Below, in pieces: positions 36,387 to 45,478 of a stretch of DNA of 64,000 nt (positions within the stretch are counted from its first letter, which is position 1; each line of letters opens with the position of its first letter). Position numbers and translations under genes: made by a program. The notes under the pieces were generated by a model. That model saw only the letters and a program-made list of their open reading frames with translations. It was not told the origin of the DNA and did not search any database. Source of the DNA: Caulobacter vibrioides (GTDB taxonomy: Bacteria > Pseudomonadota > Alphaproteobacteria > Caulobacterales > Caulobacteraceae); contig NZ_PJRR01000005.1 in the NCBI RefSeq assembly GCF_002858865.1, positions 1 through 64,000 of the forward strand. The letters are read 5' to 3'.

Positions 36387-36581
36387 TGGCGCGGTCTCGG
36401 GCGAGCGGTTCGTTTGGCCGCGATATTTGTTACGGCCAAATTGCCTCCCCGCAAGCCCGGCGCATCAGGCAAAAAATGGGCGAGCGCTTTGGTTGCCTAG
36501 CAGGCGGAAATCCGATCCTCCTTCGTCAACTAGCGAGGATGAGCGCGCAGAGCTGCGCTGCTGATGGATGGGGCGAGACCA

Positions 36582-39353
36582 ATGAAGCGACATGCAGCGA
36601 TGGCCGGGGCGGCCCTCGGGGTGGTGCTGGCGTTCAGCGCGATAGGCGGCGGGACGGCGCGAGCCTGGGCGGACGATCTCCCCTCCCCGGCCACGGCCTT
36701 CGCCCAGCCGGTCGGCAGCGACTACTTCCTGGCCGACTACACCGCCTATGAGGCCTATCTGAAGGCGCTGGCCGCCAAGTCCGACCGCATGAAGCTGGTC
36801 GACATGGGCAAGAGCGAGGAAGGCCGGTCGATGTGGATGGCGATCGTTTCGTCGCCCGCCAACCTGGCCAAGCTGGACCAGTACAAGACCATCGCCCGCA
36901 AGCTGGCCAAGGCCGAAGGCGTCAGCGAGGCCGAGGCGCGCAAGCTGGCCGCAGAAGGCAAGGCCGTGGTCTGGATCGATGCGGGCCTGCACGCCAACGA
37001 GACCGTCACCTCGCAAGGCCAGCTGCAGGTCATCCACCAGATGCTGACCGCGACGGACGCCGAGACCCAGCGGTTCCTGGACGACTGCATCATCCTGTTC
37101 GCGCACGACAATCCCGACGGGATGGAGATGATCTCCGACTGGTACATGCGCCACGAGGATCCCAAGAAGCGGGAGTTCGGCTCGCTGCCGCGCCTGTACC
37201 ACAAGTACATCGGCCACGATAACAACCGCGACAGCTTCATGTCGGCCATGGCCGAGACGACCAACATCAACCGCCAGCTGTTCCGCGAGTGGTTCCCGCA
37301 GATCGTCTACAACCAGCACCAGACCGCGCCGAACGGCATGGTGGTGTTCGTGCCGCCGTTCCGCGATCCGGCCAACCACAATTACGACCCGCTGGTCATG
37401 ACCATGCTGCAGGAAGTGGGCATGGCCATGCACAGCCGCCTGGTGGCCGAGGACAAGCCCGGCACGGGCGCGCGCAGCGCCGCCCCCTACTCCACCTGGC
37501 ACAACGGGATGGAGCGCTCGATCGCCTATTTCCACAATTCGATCGGCCTCTTGACCGAGATCGCCGGCGGCCCGACCCCGACGACGATCAATCTGGTGCC
37601 CGAGGTGCAACTGCCCAGCAATGACCGGCCCGCGCCGATCGCGCCTCAGACCTGGCGCCTGCAGCAGACGCTCGACTACCAGACCAGCCTGAACCGCTCG
37701 GTGCTGGACTACGCCTCGCGCAACCGCGAGCGCCTGCTCTTCAACATCTGGAAGATGGGCGACAACAGCATCAAGCGCGGCAGCCGCGACACCTGGACGA
37801 TCACCCCGACCAAGGTCGAGGCGCTGATCGCCGCCGGCAAGGACAAGCCCCTGGCGGGCGCGCGCGGCGGATCGGCGGATCCCTCGCTCTACAAGACCAT
37901 CATGCAGGCGCCCGAGCAGCGTGATCCGCGCGGCTTCATCCTGCCCGCCGACCAGGCCGACATGCCCACCGTGGTCGCCTTCCTGAACGCGCTGATCAAG
38001 GCGGGCGTCGACGTCGAGGTGGCCGACAAGGCCTTCACCGTCGCCGGCAAGGCCTATCCGGCCGGCTCCTACGTGGTGCGCACGGCCCAGGCCTATCGCC
38101 CGCACGTGATGGACATGTTCGAGCCGCAGGACCATCCGCACGACACCGAGTATCCGGGCGGTCCGCCCAAGGCGCCTTATGACGTCACCGGCTACACCCT
38201 GGCCTACCAGATGGGCGTCAAGTTCGACCGCGTGCTGGACGCCTTCGAGGCTCCGACCAAGCGCGTTCCCGACCTGATCAAGGTCACGCCGGGTTCGGTG
38301 AAGGGCGCGGGCGGCGCGGGGTGGCTGATCAGCCACGAGACCAACGCCAGCTTCACCCTGACCAACCGCCTGCTGAAGGCCGGCGCCAAGGTCCAGTGGG
38401 TCAAGGACGGCGCCAAGGCGGGCGGCAAGACCTTCGGCCCCGGCGCGATCTGGGTCCCCGCCTCGCCCGCCGCCAAGGCGGTGATCGACAAGAGCGTCAA
38501 GGATCTGGGCGTCGACGCCTTTGCCGTGGCCGCCAAGCCCTCGGGCGCGACCATCGCGCTGAAGCCGATCCGCGTGGGTCTGGTCGACGTCTATGGCGGC
38601 TCGATGCCGTCGGGCTGGAACCGCTGGATGTTCGAGCAGTTCGAGGCGCCCTTCCAGGTCGTCTATCCTCAGCGCCTGGACGCCGGCGACATCGGCAAGG
38701 ACTTCGACGTGCTGGTCTTCGCCGACGGCGTGGCGCCCGCGCCCGCCGACGGCCCGTTCCGCGCCGGTCGCGGCGGCGCCCAACCCAAGGCCGAAGACAT
38801 TCCGGCCGAGTACCGGTCATGGCTGGGCCGGGTGACCGACGAGAAGACGGTGCCGAAGATCGCCGAGTTCGTGAAGGGCGGCGGCACGGTCGTAGCCATC
38901 GGCGCCTCGACGCGCCTGGCCACCGCGCTCGGCGCACCCGTCGAGGTGGCCACGGCCAAGACCGAGAACGGCCAGCTCAAGGCCTTCTCGACCCGCGAGC
39001 TCTACATCCCCGGCGCGGTGCTGCGGGCCAAGGTCGATCCGAAACAGCCGCTGGCCTATGGCGCGGGCGACGAGGTCGACGTGTTCTTCGACCGCAGCCC
39101 GACCTTCACGATCAAGAGCGACGCCAAGGGGATTTCGCGGGTCTCGTGGTTCGACAGCGACAAGCCCCTGCGCAGCGGCTGGGCGGTCGGCCAGGAGAAG
39201 CTGAAGGGCTCGACGGCGATGCTCGACATCACCCTCGGCAAGGGCAAGCTCTTCGCCTTCGGCCCCGAGATCACCCAGCGCGCCCAGTCGTGGGGGACGT
39301 TCAAGTTCCTGTTCAACGGCCTGCTGTATGGGCCGGCGGTGAGCCGGAAGTAG
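36582..39353 (+). CDS. Secreted M14-family zinc carboxypeptidase, large form
   Basis: A 923-residue secreted metallopeptidase. Signal peptide at residues 1-31 (ending ARAWA-DD). The M14 catalytic domain spans about 45-345: zinc ligands His137 and Glu140 in GLHANETVTSQ, third ligand His246 in YNQHQTAPNG, and catalytic Glu326 in LLTEIAGGP. The family removes C-terminal residues from peptides. The other 575 residues contain a second, DJ-1/GATase-like alpha/beta region (KPIRVGLVDVYGGSMPSGWN at about 655, EYRSWLGRVTDEKTVPKIAE), typical of the large secreted M14 group in Caulobacter and Bacteroidetes. It likely trims peptides in the periplasm or outside. Confidence 0.9.
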   Translation: MKRHAAMAGAALGVVLAFSAIGGGTARAWADDLPSPATAFAQPVGSDYFLADYTAYEAYLKALAAKSDRMKLVDMGKSEEGRSMWMAIVSSPANLAKLDQYKTIARKLAKAEGVSEAEARKLAAEGKAVVWIDAGLHANETVTSQGQLQVIHQMLTATDAETQRFLDDCIILFAHDNPDGMEMISDWYMRHEDPKKREFGSLPRLYHKYIGHDNNRDSFMSAMAETTNINRQLFREWFPQIVYNQHQTAPNGMVVFVPPFRDPANHNYDPLVMTMLQEVGMAMHSRLVAEDKPGTGARSAAPYSTWHNGMERSIAYFHNSIGLLTEIAGGPTPTTINLVPEVQLPSNDRPAPIAPQTWRLQQTLDYQTSLNRSVLDYASRNRERLLFNIWKMGDNSIKRGSRDTWTITPTKVEALIAAGKDKPLAGARGGSADPSLYKTIMQAPEQRDPRGFILPADQADMPTVVAFLNALIKAGVDVEVADKAFTVAGKAYPAGSYVVRTAQAYRPHVMDMFEPQDHPHDTEYPGGPPKAPYDVTGYTLAYQMGVKFDRVLDAFEAPTKRVPDLIKVTPGSVKGAGGAGWLISHETNASFTLTNRLLKAGAKVQWVKDGAKAGGKTFGPGAIWVPASPAAKAVIDKSVKDLGVDAFAVAAKPSGATIALKPIRVGLVDVYGGSMPSGWNRWMFEQFEAPFQVVYPQRLDAGDIGKDFDVLVFADGVAPAPADGPFRAGRGGAQPKAEDIPAEYRSWLGRVTDEKTVPKIAEFVKGGGTVVAIGASTRLATALGAPVEVATAKTENGQLKAFSTRELYIPGAVLRAKVDPKQPLAYGAGDEVDVFFDRSPTFTIKSDAKGISRVSWFDSDKPLRSGWAVGQEKLKGSTAMLDITLGKGKLFAFGPEITQRAQSWGTFKFLFNGLLYGPAVSRK

Positions 39354-39779
39354 AGCTTAAGGCCATCCACCGCACCGCCACCCGGCGTTCGCCAGGAAGG
39401 TCGGCGCGGTGGGAAAGCAGCCAAGCTACGCTCACGCCCCTAGTCAGACCTTGGCGCCCTGCGTCCTTCGAGGCGCGCTCAAGAGCGCGCACCTCAGGAT
39501 GAGGTGTTCAGCAACAGACTTCCTCATCCTGAGGTGTGAGCCGCAGGCGAGCCTCGAAGGACGCAGGGAGGCTGCAAGCGGCTATGGGCTCGATCTGGAT
39601 CTCGGCCTTCGCCGGGAAGGTCGGGTTTCTGAAGGAGTGGTGGAGACTGGTCACGACCCATTGCGGACGATCGTCCGCGATGGACGACCTGCCACAAAGC
39701 TATTTACAGTTGCACAAGATCGCGCATGATCCATTTAAGGCGTGCTGGTGCAGCACTCGCTGAATGAGGCTGTTCGACC
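39354..39779. other. Gap with a REP-like palindrome; no other gene seen
   Basis: This 426-bp gap after the M14 gene holds the palindromic repeat at 39457-39568. The flanks show no convincing ORF with a ribosome binding site. Confidence 0.5.
39457..39568. repeat. REP-like nested palindrome
   Basis: Outer arms CCCTGCGTCCTTCGAGGC (39457-39474) and GCCTCGAAGGACGCAGGG (39551-39568) are perfect 18-bp inverted repeats. Inside, CACCTCAGGATGAGG (39490-39504) and CCTCATCCTGAGGTG (39522-39536) are perfect too. The CCTCATCCTGAGGTG core is a repeat I recall as widespread in intergenic regions of alphaproteobacteria. Confidence 0.88.
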
Positions 39780-39965
39780 ATGCAGCACAAATACACCGCT
39801 TGGGGATTTTACAACGACCCCGCTGATCCGAGGCTGGTTGTTCCGAAGCTCAATCCAGCGCTTGGATGGACCGTTAATGTGGCTCACCCTTCTTCACGCC
39901 ACGCCTTGGTTATGATGGCCATCGTCCTAGTTGGCGGCATTGCGGGATCGGTTTTTCTGCGCTGA
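39780..39965 (+). CDS. DUF5808-like small membrane protein
   Basis: A 61-residue protein. The first 37 residues (WGFYNDPADPRLVVPK, LGWTVNVAHPSS) fit the DUF5808 pattern of N-P-x-D-P-R then V-P-K and G-W-T-x-N, and the C-terminal 20 residues form one membrane helix (ALVMMAIVLVGGIAGSVFL). DUF5808 proteins have no known role. It sits alone between the REP element and the gamma-glutamyltransferase gene, which points the other way. Confidence 0.7.
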   Translation: MQHKYTAWGFYNDPADPRLVVPKLNPALGWTVNVAHPSSRHALVMMAIVLVGGIAGSVFLR

Positions 39966-40044
39966 GAACCCCCTCGGGCCAAATGGCTCGGGCCGTTTTC
40001 CACCCTTCCGCGACTCCGGCACGTCAGCTCGCTGCGGCCCTACC

Positions 40045-40088
40045 CCCCAAAAACAAGATCGGCGCCGGAGGGGCAGCTCCGGCGCCGA
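40045..40088 (-). terminator. Rho-independent terminator for the gamma-glutamyltransferase operon
   Basis: Perfect 12-bp stem TCGGCGCCGGAG (40059-40070) with CTCCGGCGCCGA (40077-40088), loop GGGCAG. On the minus strand it is followed by TCTTGTTTTTG. It lies 39 bp past the gene's stop. Confidence 0.88.
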
Positions 40089-40126
40089 CGGATCGCGTCC
40101 CCTGGATCAGGGGGGGAGGTAGACCC

Positions 40127-41863
40127 TCAGGGCGCGATCGCCTCGGCCCCGGGGCGACGCGGATCGGCGCCGCCCAAGAAGAGACCGTTTTCGATCATGA
40201 TCGATTGGGCTGAGCCCATGGTCTCGTCCGAGGTTATCGGGTGGCCCATCGCCTTGAGGATGGCCACCGTGTCGGGATTGAAGTTCGGCTCGACGCGCAG
40301 GGTGTCGCTGGCGTCCTGGAAGATGCGGGGTTGGTGGGTGGCCTCGGCCACGTTCAGCTTGAAGTCGACGACGTTGACGATGACCTGCAGCACCGTGTCG
40401 ATGATCGTGCTGCCGCCCGGCGTGCCGGTGATCAGCCACGGCTTGCCGTCCTTGAAGAGCATGGTCGGCATCATGGTCGACAGCACGCGCTTGCCCGGTT
40501 GCAGGGCGTTGGGCGGCAGCGTCCCGCCGGCCTTCTGAGCCCGCCAGGCCGCCTCGTGGGCGTAGTTGTTCATCTGGTTGTTCAGCACGAAGCCCGCGCC
40601 GGCCACCATCACGCCCGAGCCGAAATCAGCGCCCAGGGTGTAGGTGTTGGAGACCGCATTGCCCTCGGCGTCGGCCACCGAGAAGTGGGTGGTGTTGGGG
40701 CTCTCGAAGGCCCAGGGATCGCCGGCGCCCAGTTCCTTGGCGGGCCTGGCCTTGTCCGGATCGATCAGCTTGGCGCGCTGGACGCCATAGGCCTTGGAGG
40801 TGAAGCCCTGCAGCGGCACCTTCACGAAGTCGGTGTCACCCAGATACTTGTAGCGGTCGGCATAGGCCATCTTCATGGCCTCGGCCTGCAGGTGCAGGGT
40901 CTTGGCCGAGCCCAGCCCCGTGGCCTTCAGATCGAAGGTCTCCAGGATGTTGAGCATTTCCAGGAGGGTCGCGCCGCCGGCGCTGGCGGGCGGCGAGGTC
41001 TTGACCGTCAGGCCGCGATAGCTTCCGACCAGCGGCTGGCGGATCTCGGCCTTGTAAGACGCCAGATCCTCCAGGGTGATCAGGCCGCCATGGGCCTTCA
41101 TGTCGGCGGCGAAGCGCTGGGCGATCTCGCCGCGATAGAAGGCGTCGGCGCCCTTGTCGGCGATCTGGCGCAGAGACCAGGCCAGCTCGGGTTGCTTGAG
41201 GATCTCGCCGGCGCGATAGAGCTCGCCGCCCGGCTTGTAGAAGGCCTTCTTGCCCGCCTCGCTCTCGGACAGGCGCTCCTTGCCCCAGCTGAAGACGAAG
41301 GCTTCGTCGGGCGTCAGCACCACGCCGTCGGCGGCCAGACGATAGGCCGGCTCGACCACCTGCTTCCAGGGCAGGCGGCCATACTTCTGGTGGGCCAGAT
41401 GAAGACCCGCGACGGTGCCGGGGACGGTGGGCGCGCGATAGCCGCGCGAGGCCACGTCGTCCATCTCCTTGCCGTTCGCATCGACGAAGGTCTCGAGCTT
41501 GGCGGCCTTGGGCGCGGTTCCGCGATAGTCGATGAAGATGGTCTCGCCGGTCTTGGCCAGGTGCACCATCATGAAGCCGTCGCCGCCGATATTGCCGGCG
41601 CGCGGCAGGGTCACGGCCAGGGCGAAGGCGGTGGCGACGGCGGCGTCCACGGCGTTGCCGCCCTGACGCAGGATGTCGGCCCCGACCTTGGTGGCGATGG
41701 CGTTCTGACTGACCACCATGCCGCGCTCGCCCACCACCGGTGAGCGGATGCTGGGATATTCCAGCAGCTGCTTCTTCTGGGCCAGCGCCTCGGACGAGAC
41801 GATGGGCGAAAGCGCCAGGGCGAAGACGCTGGCGGCTGCGGCGAGAAGGCGGAAGGGTTTCAA
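40127..41863 (-). CDS. ggt: Gamma-glutamyltransferase
   Basis: A 578-residue periplasmic precursor. It cleaves gamma-glutamyl bonds (glutathione, gamma-glutamyl peptides) and can transfer the glutamyl group. The signal peptide (1-28, SSEALA-QK) follows a TTG start. Self-cleavage at Thr391 (NTTHFSVAD) yields the two chains; this Thr has the same number as in E. coli. Other marks: RQGGNAVDAAVATAFALAVT, NIGGDGFMMVH, STMMPTMLF and GTPGGSTIIDTVLQVI. The gene lies 67 bp downstream of an STN-type TonB receptor in an ECF/FecR-controlled unit, which suggests its substrate is imported or sensed by that receptor. A terminator follows. Confidence 0.94.
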   Translation of the reverse strand: MKPFRLLAAAASVFALALSPIVSSEALAQKKQLLEYPSIRSPVVGERGMVVSQNAIATKVGADILRQGGNAVDAAVATAFALAVTLPRAGNIGGDGFMMVHLAKTGETIFIDYRGTAPKAAKLETFVDANGKEMDDVASRGYRAPTVPGTVAGLHLAHQKYGRLPWKQVVEPAYRLAADGVVLTPDEAFVFSWGKERLSESEAGKKAFYKPGGELYRAGEILKQPELAWSLRQIADKGADAFYRGEIAQRFAADMKAHGGLITLEDLASYKAEIRQPLVGSYRGLTVKTSPPASAGGATLLEMLNILETFDLKATGLGSAKTLHLQAEAMKMAYADRYKYLGDTDFVKVPLQGFTSKAYGVQRAKLIDPDKARPAKELGAGDPWAFESPNTTHFSVADAEGNAVSNTYTLGADFGSGVMVAGAGFVLNNQMNNYAHEAAWRAQKAGGTLPPNALQPGKRVLSTMMPTMLFKDGKPWLITGTPGGSTIIDTVLQVIVNVVDFKLNVAEATHQPRIFQDASDTLRVEPNFNPDTVAILKAMGHPITSDETMGSAQSIMIENGLFLGGADPRRPGAEAIAP

Positions 41864-41930
41864 GTCGAACCTCGCAAGACGGTACGCGCGAAGGAACGGG
41901 GCGACCGTAAGGCCGCCCCGCTGACAGGGG

Positions 41931-44900
41931 TTAGAACCGCTTGGAGAAGTTCATGTACCAGTAGCGGCCGGTCGCGTTGTACAGCGAGCCGTAGTAGCCG
42001 AAGTTGTTGGACGAAACCGGCGGATCCTTGTCGGCGATGTTGCGGACGCCGACGCGCACCGTGGAGCCGTCCAGGCGGCCTTCCTTGAACGCGTACTGGC
42101 CGTACAGGCTGACCGTCATCCAGGGCGGCATCTGGTAGTACTCGCCGCCGGTCAGGGTGGAGCCGGTGTCGTAGACTTCGCTGATGTAGTTCACGAAGGC
42201 GCCCGCGCCCCAGCCGTCCTTGCGCCAGGTCATGCTCGCGCTGCCGCGGAACTCCGGCGCGCCGCCCAGGCCGATCTGGTTGCCGGCGCTGGTGACCGTC
42301 ACGCCCGGGAGCTTGCCGGCGGCCACGGCCTGCTGCAGCAGGGCCTCGGTCGCGCTGGGCGACTGGTCGAACTTCAGCAGCTTGGCGACGTTGAGGTTCA
42401 GGGCGAAGTCACCCCAGGCCGTGTCGTCCAGATCGTAGCTCAGCGAGAAGTCGACGCCCTGAACCATGCGCGGCTGCAGGTTCATGTAGGTGTCGTTGAT
42501 GGCGCTGATCGCCCCCACCGTATTGGTTCCGACCGGCGCGTCGCGCACGACGTTCGGGTTGGACGAACCCTGCTGGCGCAGCAGCCAGTCCAGAGCGATC
42601 TGGTTGGCGCCGCCCAGAATGCCGATCACGCCCTTCTGGCGGATCGACCAGAAGTCAGTGGTCAGGGTCAGCTTGCCGTACTCCACCGGGATGAAGCGCG
42701 GCTGATAGACGAAGCCCACGCTGGCGTTGTCGACCTCTTCCGGCTTCAGGTTGTCGTTACCGCTACGGATCTCGATGGTGCTGGCGCTGGGGCAGGTGGC
42801 GGCCGTCGGGGTGTTGATCCGGCAGGCCGCCCAGTCGGTGCGGGTGTTCGAGACCGAAGCGCCCTCGCTGTAGAACTGCGGCAGGTTGGGCGCGCGGAAG
42901 CTCTGCGAGACCGAGCCGCGCAGCGACAGGCCCTGGCCGACCGTCCACAGGATCGCGCCCTTGGGCTTCAGCACGTTGCCGAAGTCCGAATAGTGCTCGT
43001 CGCGGGCGGCGATCTGCAGGCTGATCTCCTCGACGAACGGGATGTTCATCTCGGGCGAGATGACCGGCACGGCCAGTTCGAAGAAGGCCGAGGCGATCGT
43101 GCGATCGGCCGAGACGTCGGGCGAGCCCGAGGCCCCCATCACGTCGGTGGCGTAGGTCAGGCCGGTGACGGTGTTGGTGTACTTGATCGTACCGTCCAGG
43201 CGGCTGTCGCGGTTGTCGTCGTAGGTTTCGCGGCGAACCTCGACACCGGCCGCGAAGCCGACGTCGCCGCCGGGCAGCTGGAAGAGGTCCTTCTTGGACA
43301 CCTTGAAGTCGGCCAGGGCCAGCGAGGTCTTGCTGATGCGATAGACGTTGATCAGGAACGAGTTGATCGTGTCCTGGCTGTTGGGCGTGGCGTCCGCGCC
43401 CGAATAGTTGGTCAGCGAACCACCGTTGAACGGGTTGTAGGCCGACGCGTCGGTGCGGTTCAGCGCCGCCTGGAAGCGCGTATTGCTGATCGCATTGTGG
43501 GTCATGTCCTTGGTGCGGGCCTGCGAGTACAGCAGCGCGCTGTCCCACTTCCAGCCGTTCCAGTCGCCCTTCAGGCCGCCCAACAGGCGATAGCTGTCGT
43601 CGGTCACGGTGTAGGTGCGGCCGCCGGCGTCGACCGGGCGGTAGTTGGTGATGTTCATCGCCACGCCGGTGGTCGCCACGCCGGTCAGACCCGACAGGCG
43701 GTTCGGATTGACCGCGCCGCTGGCCAGGGTCGTCGGACCGAAGGGGTTCCAGTAGGCGTTGGCCGCGATGCTGATCGGGGCCGTGCTGAGCGGCGCGGAC
43801 TGCTCGCGATTGCCGGTGAACAGCGCGTGGTAGTAGCCCACCTCGCCATAGGCGGTGATCTCGCCAAAGTCGTGCTCGACGGTCGAGAACAGGTTCGTCC
43901 GCTCAAGGCCGCCCTTCAGCGAGCGCTGCGGGTTTTCGTCGTAGCGCAGTACGCGGCTGTTGGCGCCCGTGATGGTCCCGGCCCGAATGCAGGTGTCGCC
44001 CGCGAGCGTGACCGACGAGCAGCCGGCGGCGGTGTTGGACACCGGTTCGATGTGGAACACCCCGGTGGTGGTCAGGGCCACGCCGTTCTGACGCGGCGCC
44101 GTGGTGGCCGGGATCAGCGTGAACGCGCCCCAGGGGCTCGAGGTCGAGCGGTTGTCGAACGCGGTGTCATTGGCCCAGGCGGTGCCGGCCATGGCGGCGC
44201 GGTGATCCTCGCTGGCCGAGTAGTCGCGCTCGCTGGCCATCAGGCGGCTGCGGGCGGTGTACGAGCCGAAGAAGGTCAGGCGCGTGCCGTCTTCCAGACG
44301 CGTGCCGGCCTTCACGTTGAAGGTCCCTTCGCGATAGCTGGTGCCTTCGGAGCCGCCGACTTGGCCCTCGACCCGCAGGCCGCGGAACTTGGTGTCGAGC
44401 ACGGTGTTGACGACGCCCGCGACGGCGTCGGTGCCGTAGATGGCGGCCGCGCCGTCCAGCAGCACCTCGACGCGCCTGATCCCGGCGACCGGGAAGGCGT
44501 TGGTGTTGACGGTCTGGACCGGCACCAGGTTCTCGGTCTGGGTGCCCGGCGCCAGCACGGCGCGACGGCCGTTCAGCAGGGCCAGGGTGTTGCCGGTGCC
44601 CAGGCTGCGAAGGTTCAGCGAGGCCACATCGCCGCGCGCGTCGTTCAGGTTGCCGGTCGTGCGGGCTTCCTGGAACTGCACGTCACCGGCCTGCGGGATC
44701 GAACGGAAAAGCTCATCGCCCGAGACCGCGCCCGTGGCGATGATGTCCTGCTCGCCGACCACCGTGACCGGCAGGGCGCCCGTCGTGCGCGCGCCCTCGA
44801 TCTGCGAGCCGACGACGATCACCGCTTCGACGATCTGAGCCTCTTCACTCGTCGCGCCGGCCCCCGCGCCAGACGACTGGGGGCGTTCGGCCGGCGCCTG

Positions 44901-45215
44901 GCGCAGGGTGATGGTCTTGCCGTCGTCCGACTGCACGACAAGGCCGGCGGCCTTGGCCAGACGGCCCAGAGCGTCGGCGTCGGCGAGATCGCCGGTCACC
45001 GCCGGGGTTTGCTTGCCCGAGGCGGCCTCGAACGGGAACAGCACCTGCTTGCCCGATTGCTTGGCGAAGGCCTGCAGCGCGGTCACCGCGTCACCGGCCG
45101 GAATGTTGAAGGTGCGGCGAGCGTCTTGCGCCAGCGCCGGACCAGCCAGAACCATGACGGCGGCCGACGCCATCAGGAAACCGCGAACCGCGCGGCGACG
45201 AGTGTTGATGGTCAT
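41931..45215 (-). CDS. TonB-dependent transducer with STN domain
   Basis: A 1094-residue outer-membrane receptor. Residues 1-29 are a signal peptide (ending GPALA-QD), about 32-105 an STN signalling domain (FNIPAGDAVTALQAFAKQSG, VTGDLADADALGRLAKAAGL), then a short TonB box region (VIVVGSQIEG), plug (about 185-320: GDELFRSIPQAGDVQF, NLRSLGTGNTLALLNGRRAV, VEVLLDGAAAIYGTDAVAGV) and barrel ending MNFSKRF. STN receptors signal through FecR and an ECF sigma factor when loaded with substrate, and both partners are encoded immediately upstream. The ATG at 45215 is used; upstream extension to 45335 runs into a repeat region. Confidence 0.92.
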   Translation of the reverse strand: MTINTRRRAVRGFLMASAAVMVLAGPALAQDARRTFNIPAGDAVTALQAFAKQSGKQVLFPFEAASGKQTPAVTGDLADADALGRLAKAAGLVVQSDDGKTITLRQAPAERPQSSGAGAGATSEEAQIVEAVIVVGSQIEGARTTGALPVTVVGEQDIIATGAVSGDELFRSIPQAGDVQFQEARTTGNLNDARGDVASLNLRSLGTGNTLALLNGRRAVLAPGTQTENLVPVQTVNTNAFPVAGIRRVEVLLDGAAAIYGTDAVAGVVNTVLDTKFRGLRVEGQVGGSEGTSYREGTFNVKAGTRLEDGTRLTFFGSYTARSRLMASERDYSASEDHRAAMAGTAWANDTAFDNRSTSSPWGAFTLIPATTAPRQNGVALTTTGVFHIEPVSNTAAGCSSVTLAGDTCIRAGTITGANSRVLRYDENPQRSLKGGLERTNLFSTVEHDFGEITAYGEVGYYHALFTGNREQSAPLSTAPISIAANAYWNPFGPTTLASGAVNPNRLSGLTGVATTGVAMNITNYRPVDAGGRTYTVTDDSYRLLGGLKGDWNGWKWDSALLYSQARTKDMTHNAISNTRFQAALNRTDASAYNPFNGGSLTNYSGADATPNSQDTINSFLINVYRISKTSLALADFKVSKKDLFQLPGGDVGFAAGVEVRRETYDDNRDSRLDGTIKYTNTVTGLTYATDVMGASGSPDVSADRTIASAFFELAVPVISPEMNIPFVEEISLQIAARDEHYSDFGNVLKPKGAILWTVGQGLSLRGSVSQSFRAPNLPQFYSEGASVSNTRTDWAACRINTPTAATCPSASTIEIRSGNDNLKPEEVDNASVGFVYQPRFIPVEYGKLTLTTDFWSIRQKGVIGILGGANQIALDWLLRQQGSSNPNVVRDAPVGTNTVGAISAINDTYMNLQPRMVQGVDFSLSYDLDDTAWGDFALNLNVAKLLKFDQSPSATEALLQQAVAAGKLPGVTVTSAGNQIGLGGAPEFRGSASMTWRKDGWGAGAFVNYISEVYDTGSTLTGGEYYQMPPWMTVSLYGQYAFKEGRLDGSTVRVGVRNIADKDPPVSSNNFGYYGSLYNATGRYWYMNFSKRF

Positions 45216-45336
45216 TTTCTTATGTACCCCTCGGGAGCGGCCTCCATCCCCGTGGAGGACCGCCTTCGAAGGATCGACGCACGCATGTCGGGTTTCCGCC
45301 AGTGCCGAAGGAACCTTTTTTTGCCTGAATCTCACC
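45216..45336. other. Leader between fecR-type gene and receptor
   Basis: This stretch precedes the receptor gene on the minus strand and contains a T-rich run on the plus strand near 45315-45322. It joins the palindromic repeat at 45337. No gene is seen. Confidence 0.4.
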
Positions 45337-45458
45337 GTGTCATCCAGGCCGGACCCCGGCGAAAGCCGGGGGTAGAGCCGGGACCCAGGGGCGGCGCGCC
45401 TAGCGTTCCGTCACCCCCTGGGTCCCGGATAGCCTCTCCGAGGCTTCCGGGATGACAC
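45337..45458. repeat. Nested palindromic repeat (GTGTCATCC family)
   Basis: Outer arms GTGTCATCC (45337-45345) and GGATGACAC (45450-45458) and inner arms CCGGGACCCAGGGG (45378-45391) and CCCCTGGGTCCCGG (45415-45428) are perfect inverted repeats. Another sub-hairpin (CCCCGGCGAAAGCCGGGG) lies near 45354-45371. It separates the FecR gene from the receptor gene and could attenuate readthrough. Confidence 0.87.
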
Positions 45459-45478
45459 CCGGTTATGAGGCGAGATAT

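Noticed and set aside
36465..38783. A 772-codon minus-strand frame opposite the M14 peptidase
   Set aside because: Arg/Val/Gly-rich shadow with no motif; the peptidase frame has zinc ligands and a signal peptide.
41864..41930. Weak hairpin (CGGGGCG / CGCCCCG) between the STN receptor and ggt considered as a terminator
   Set aside because: Short stem with no U-run and only 67 bp between genes of the same strand; readthrough into ggt is more likely.
42993..45455. An 820-codon plus-strand frame opposite the STN receptor
   Set aside because: Low-complexity shadow; it also runs into the palindromic repeat.
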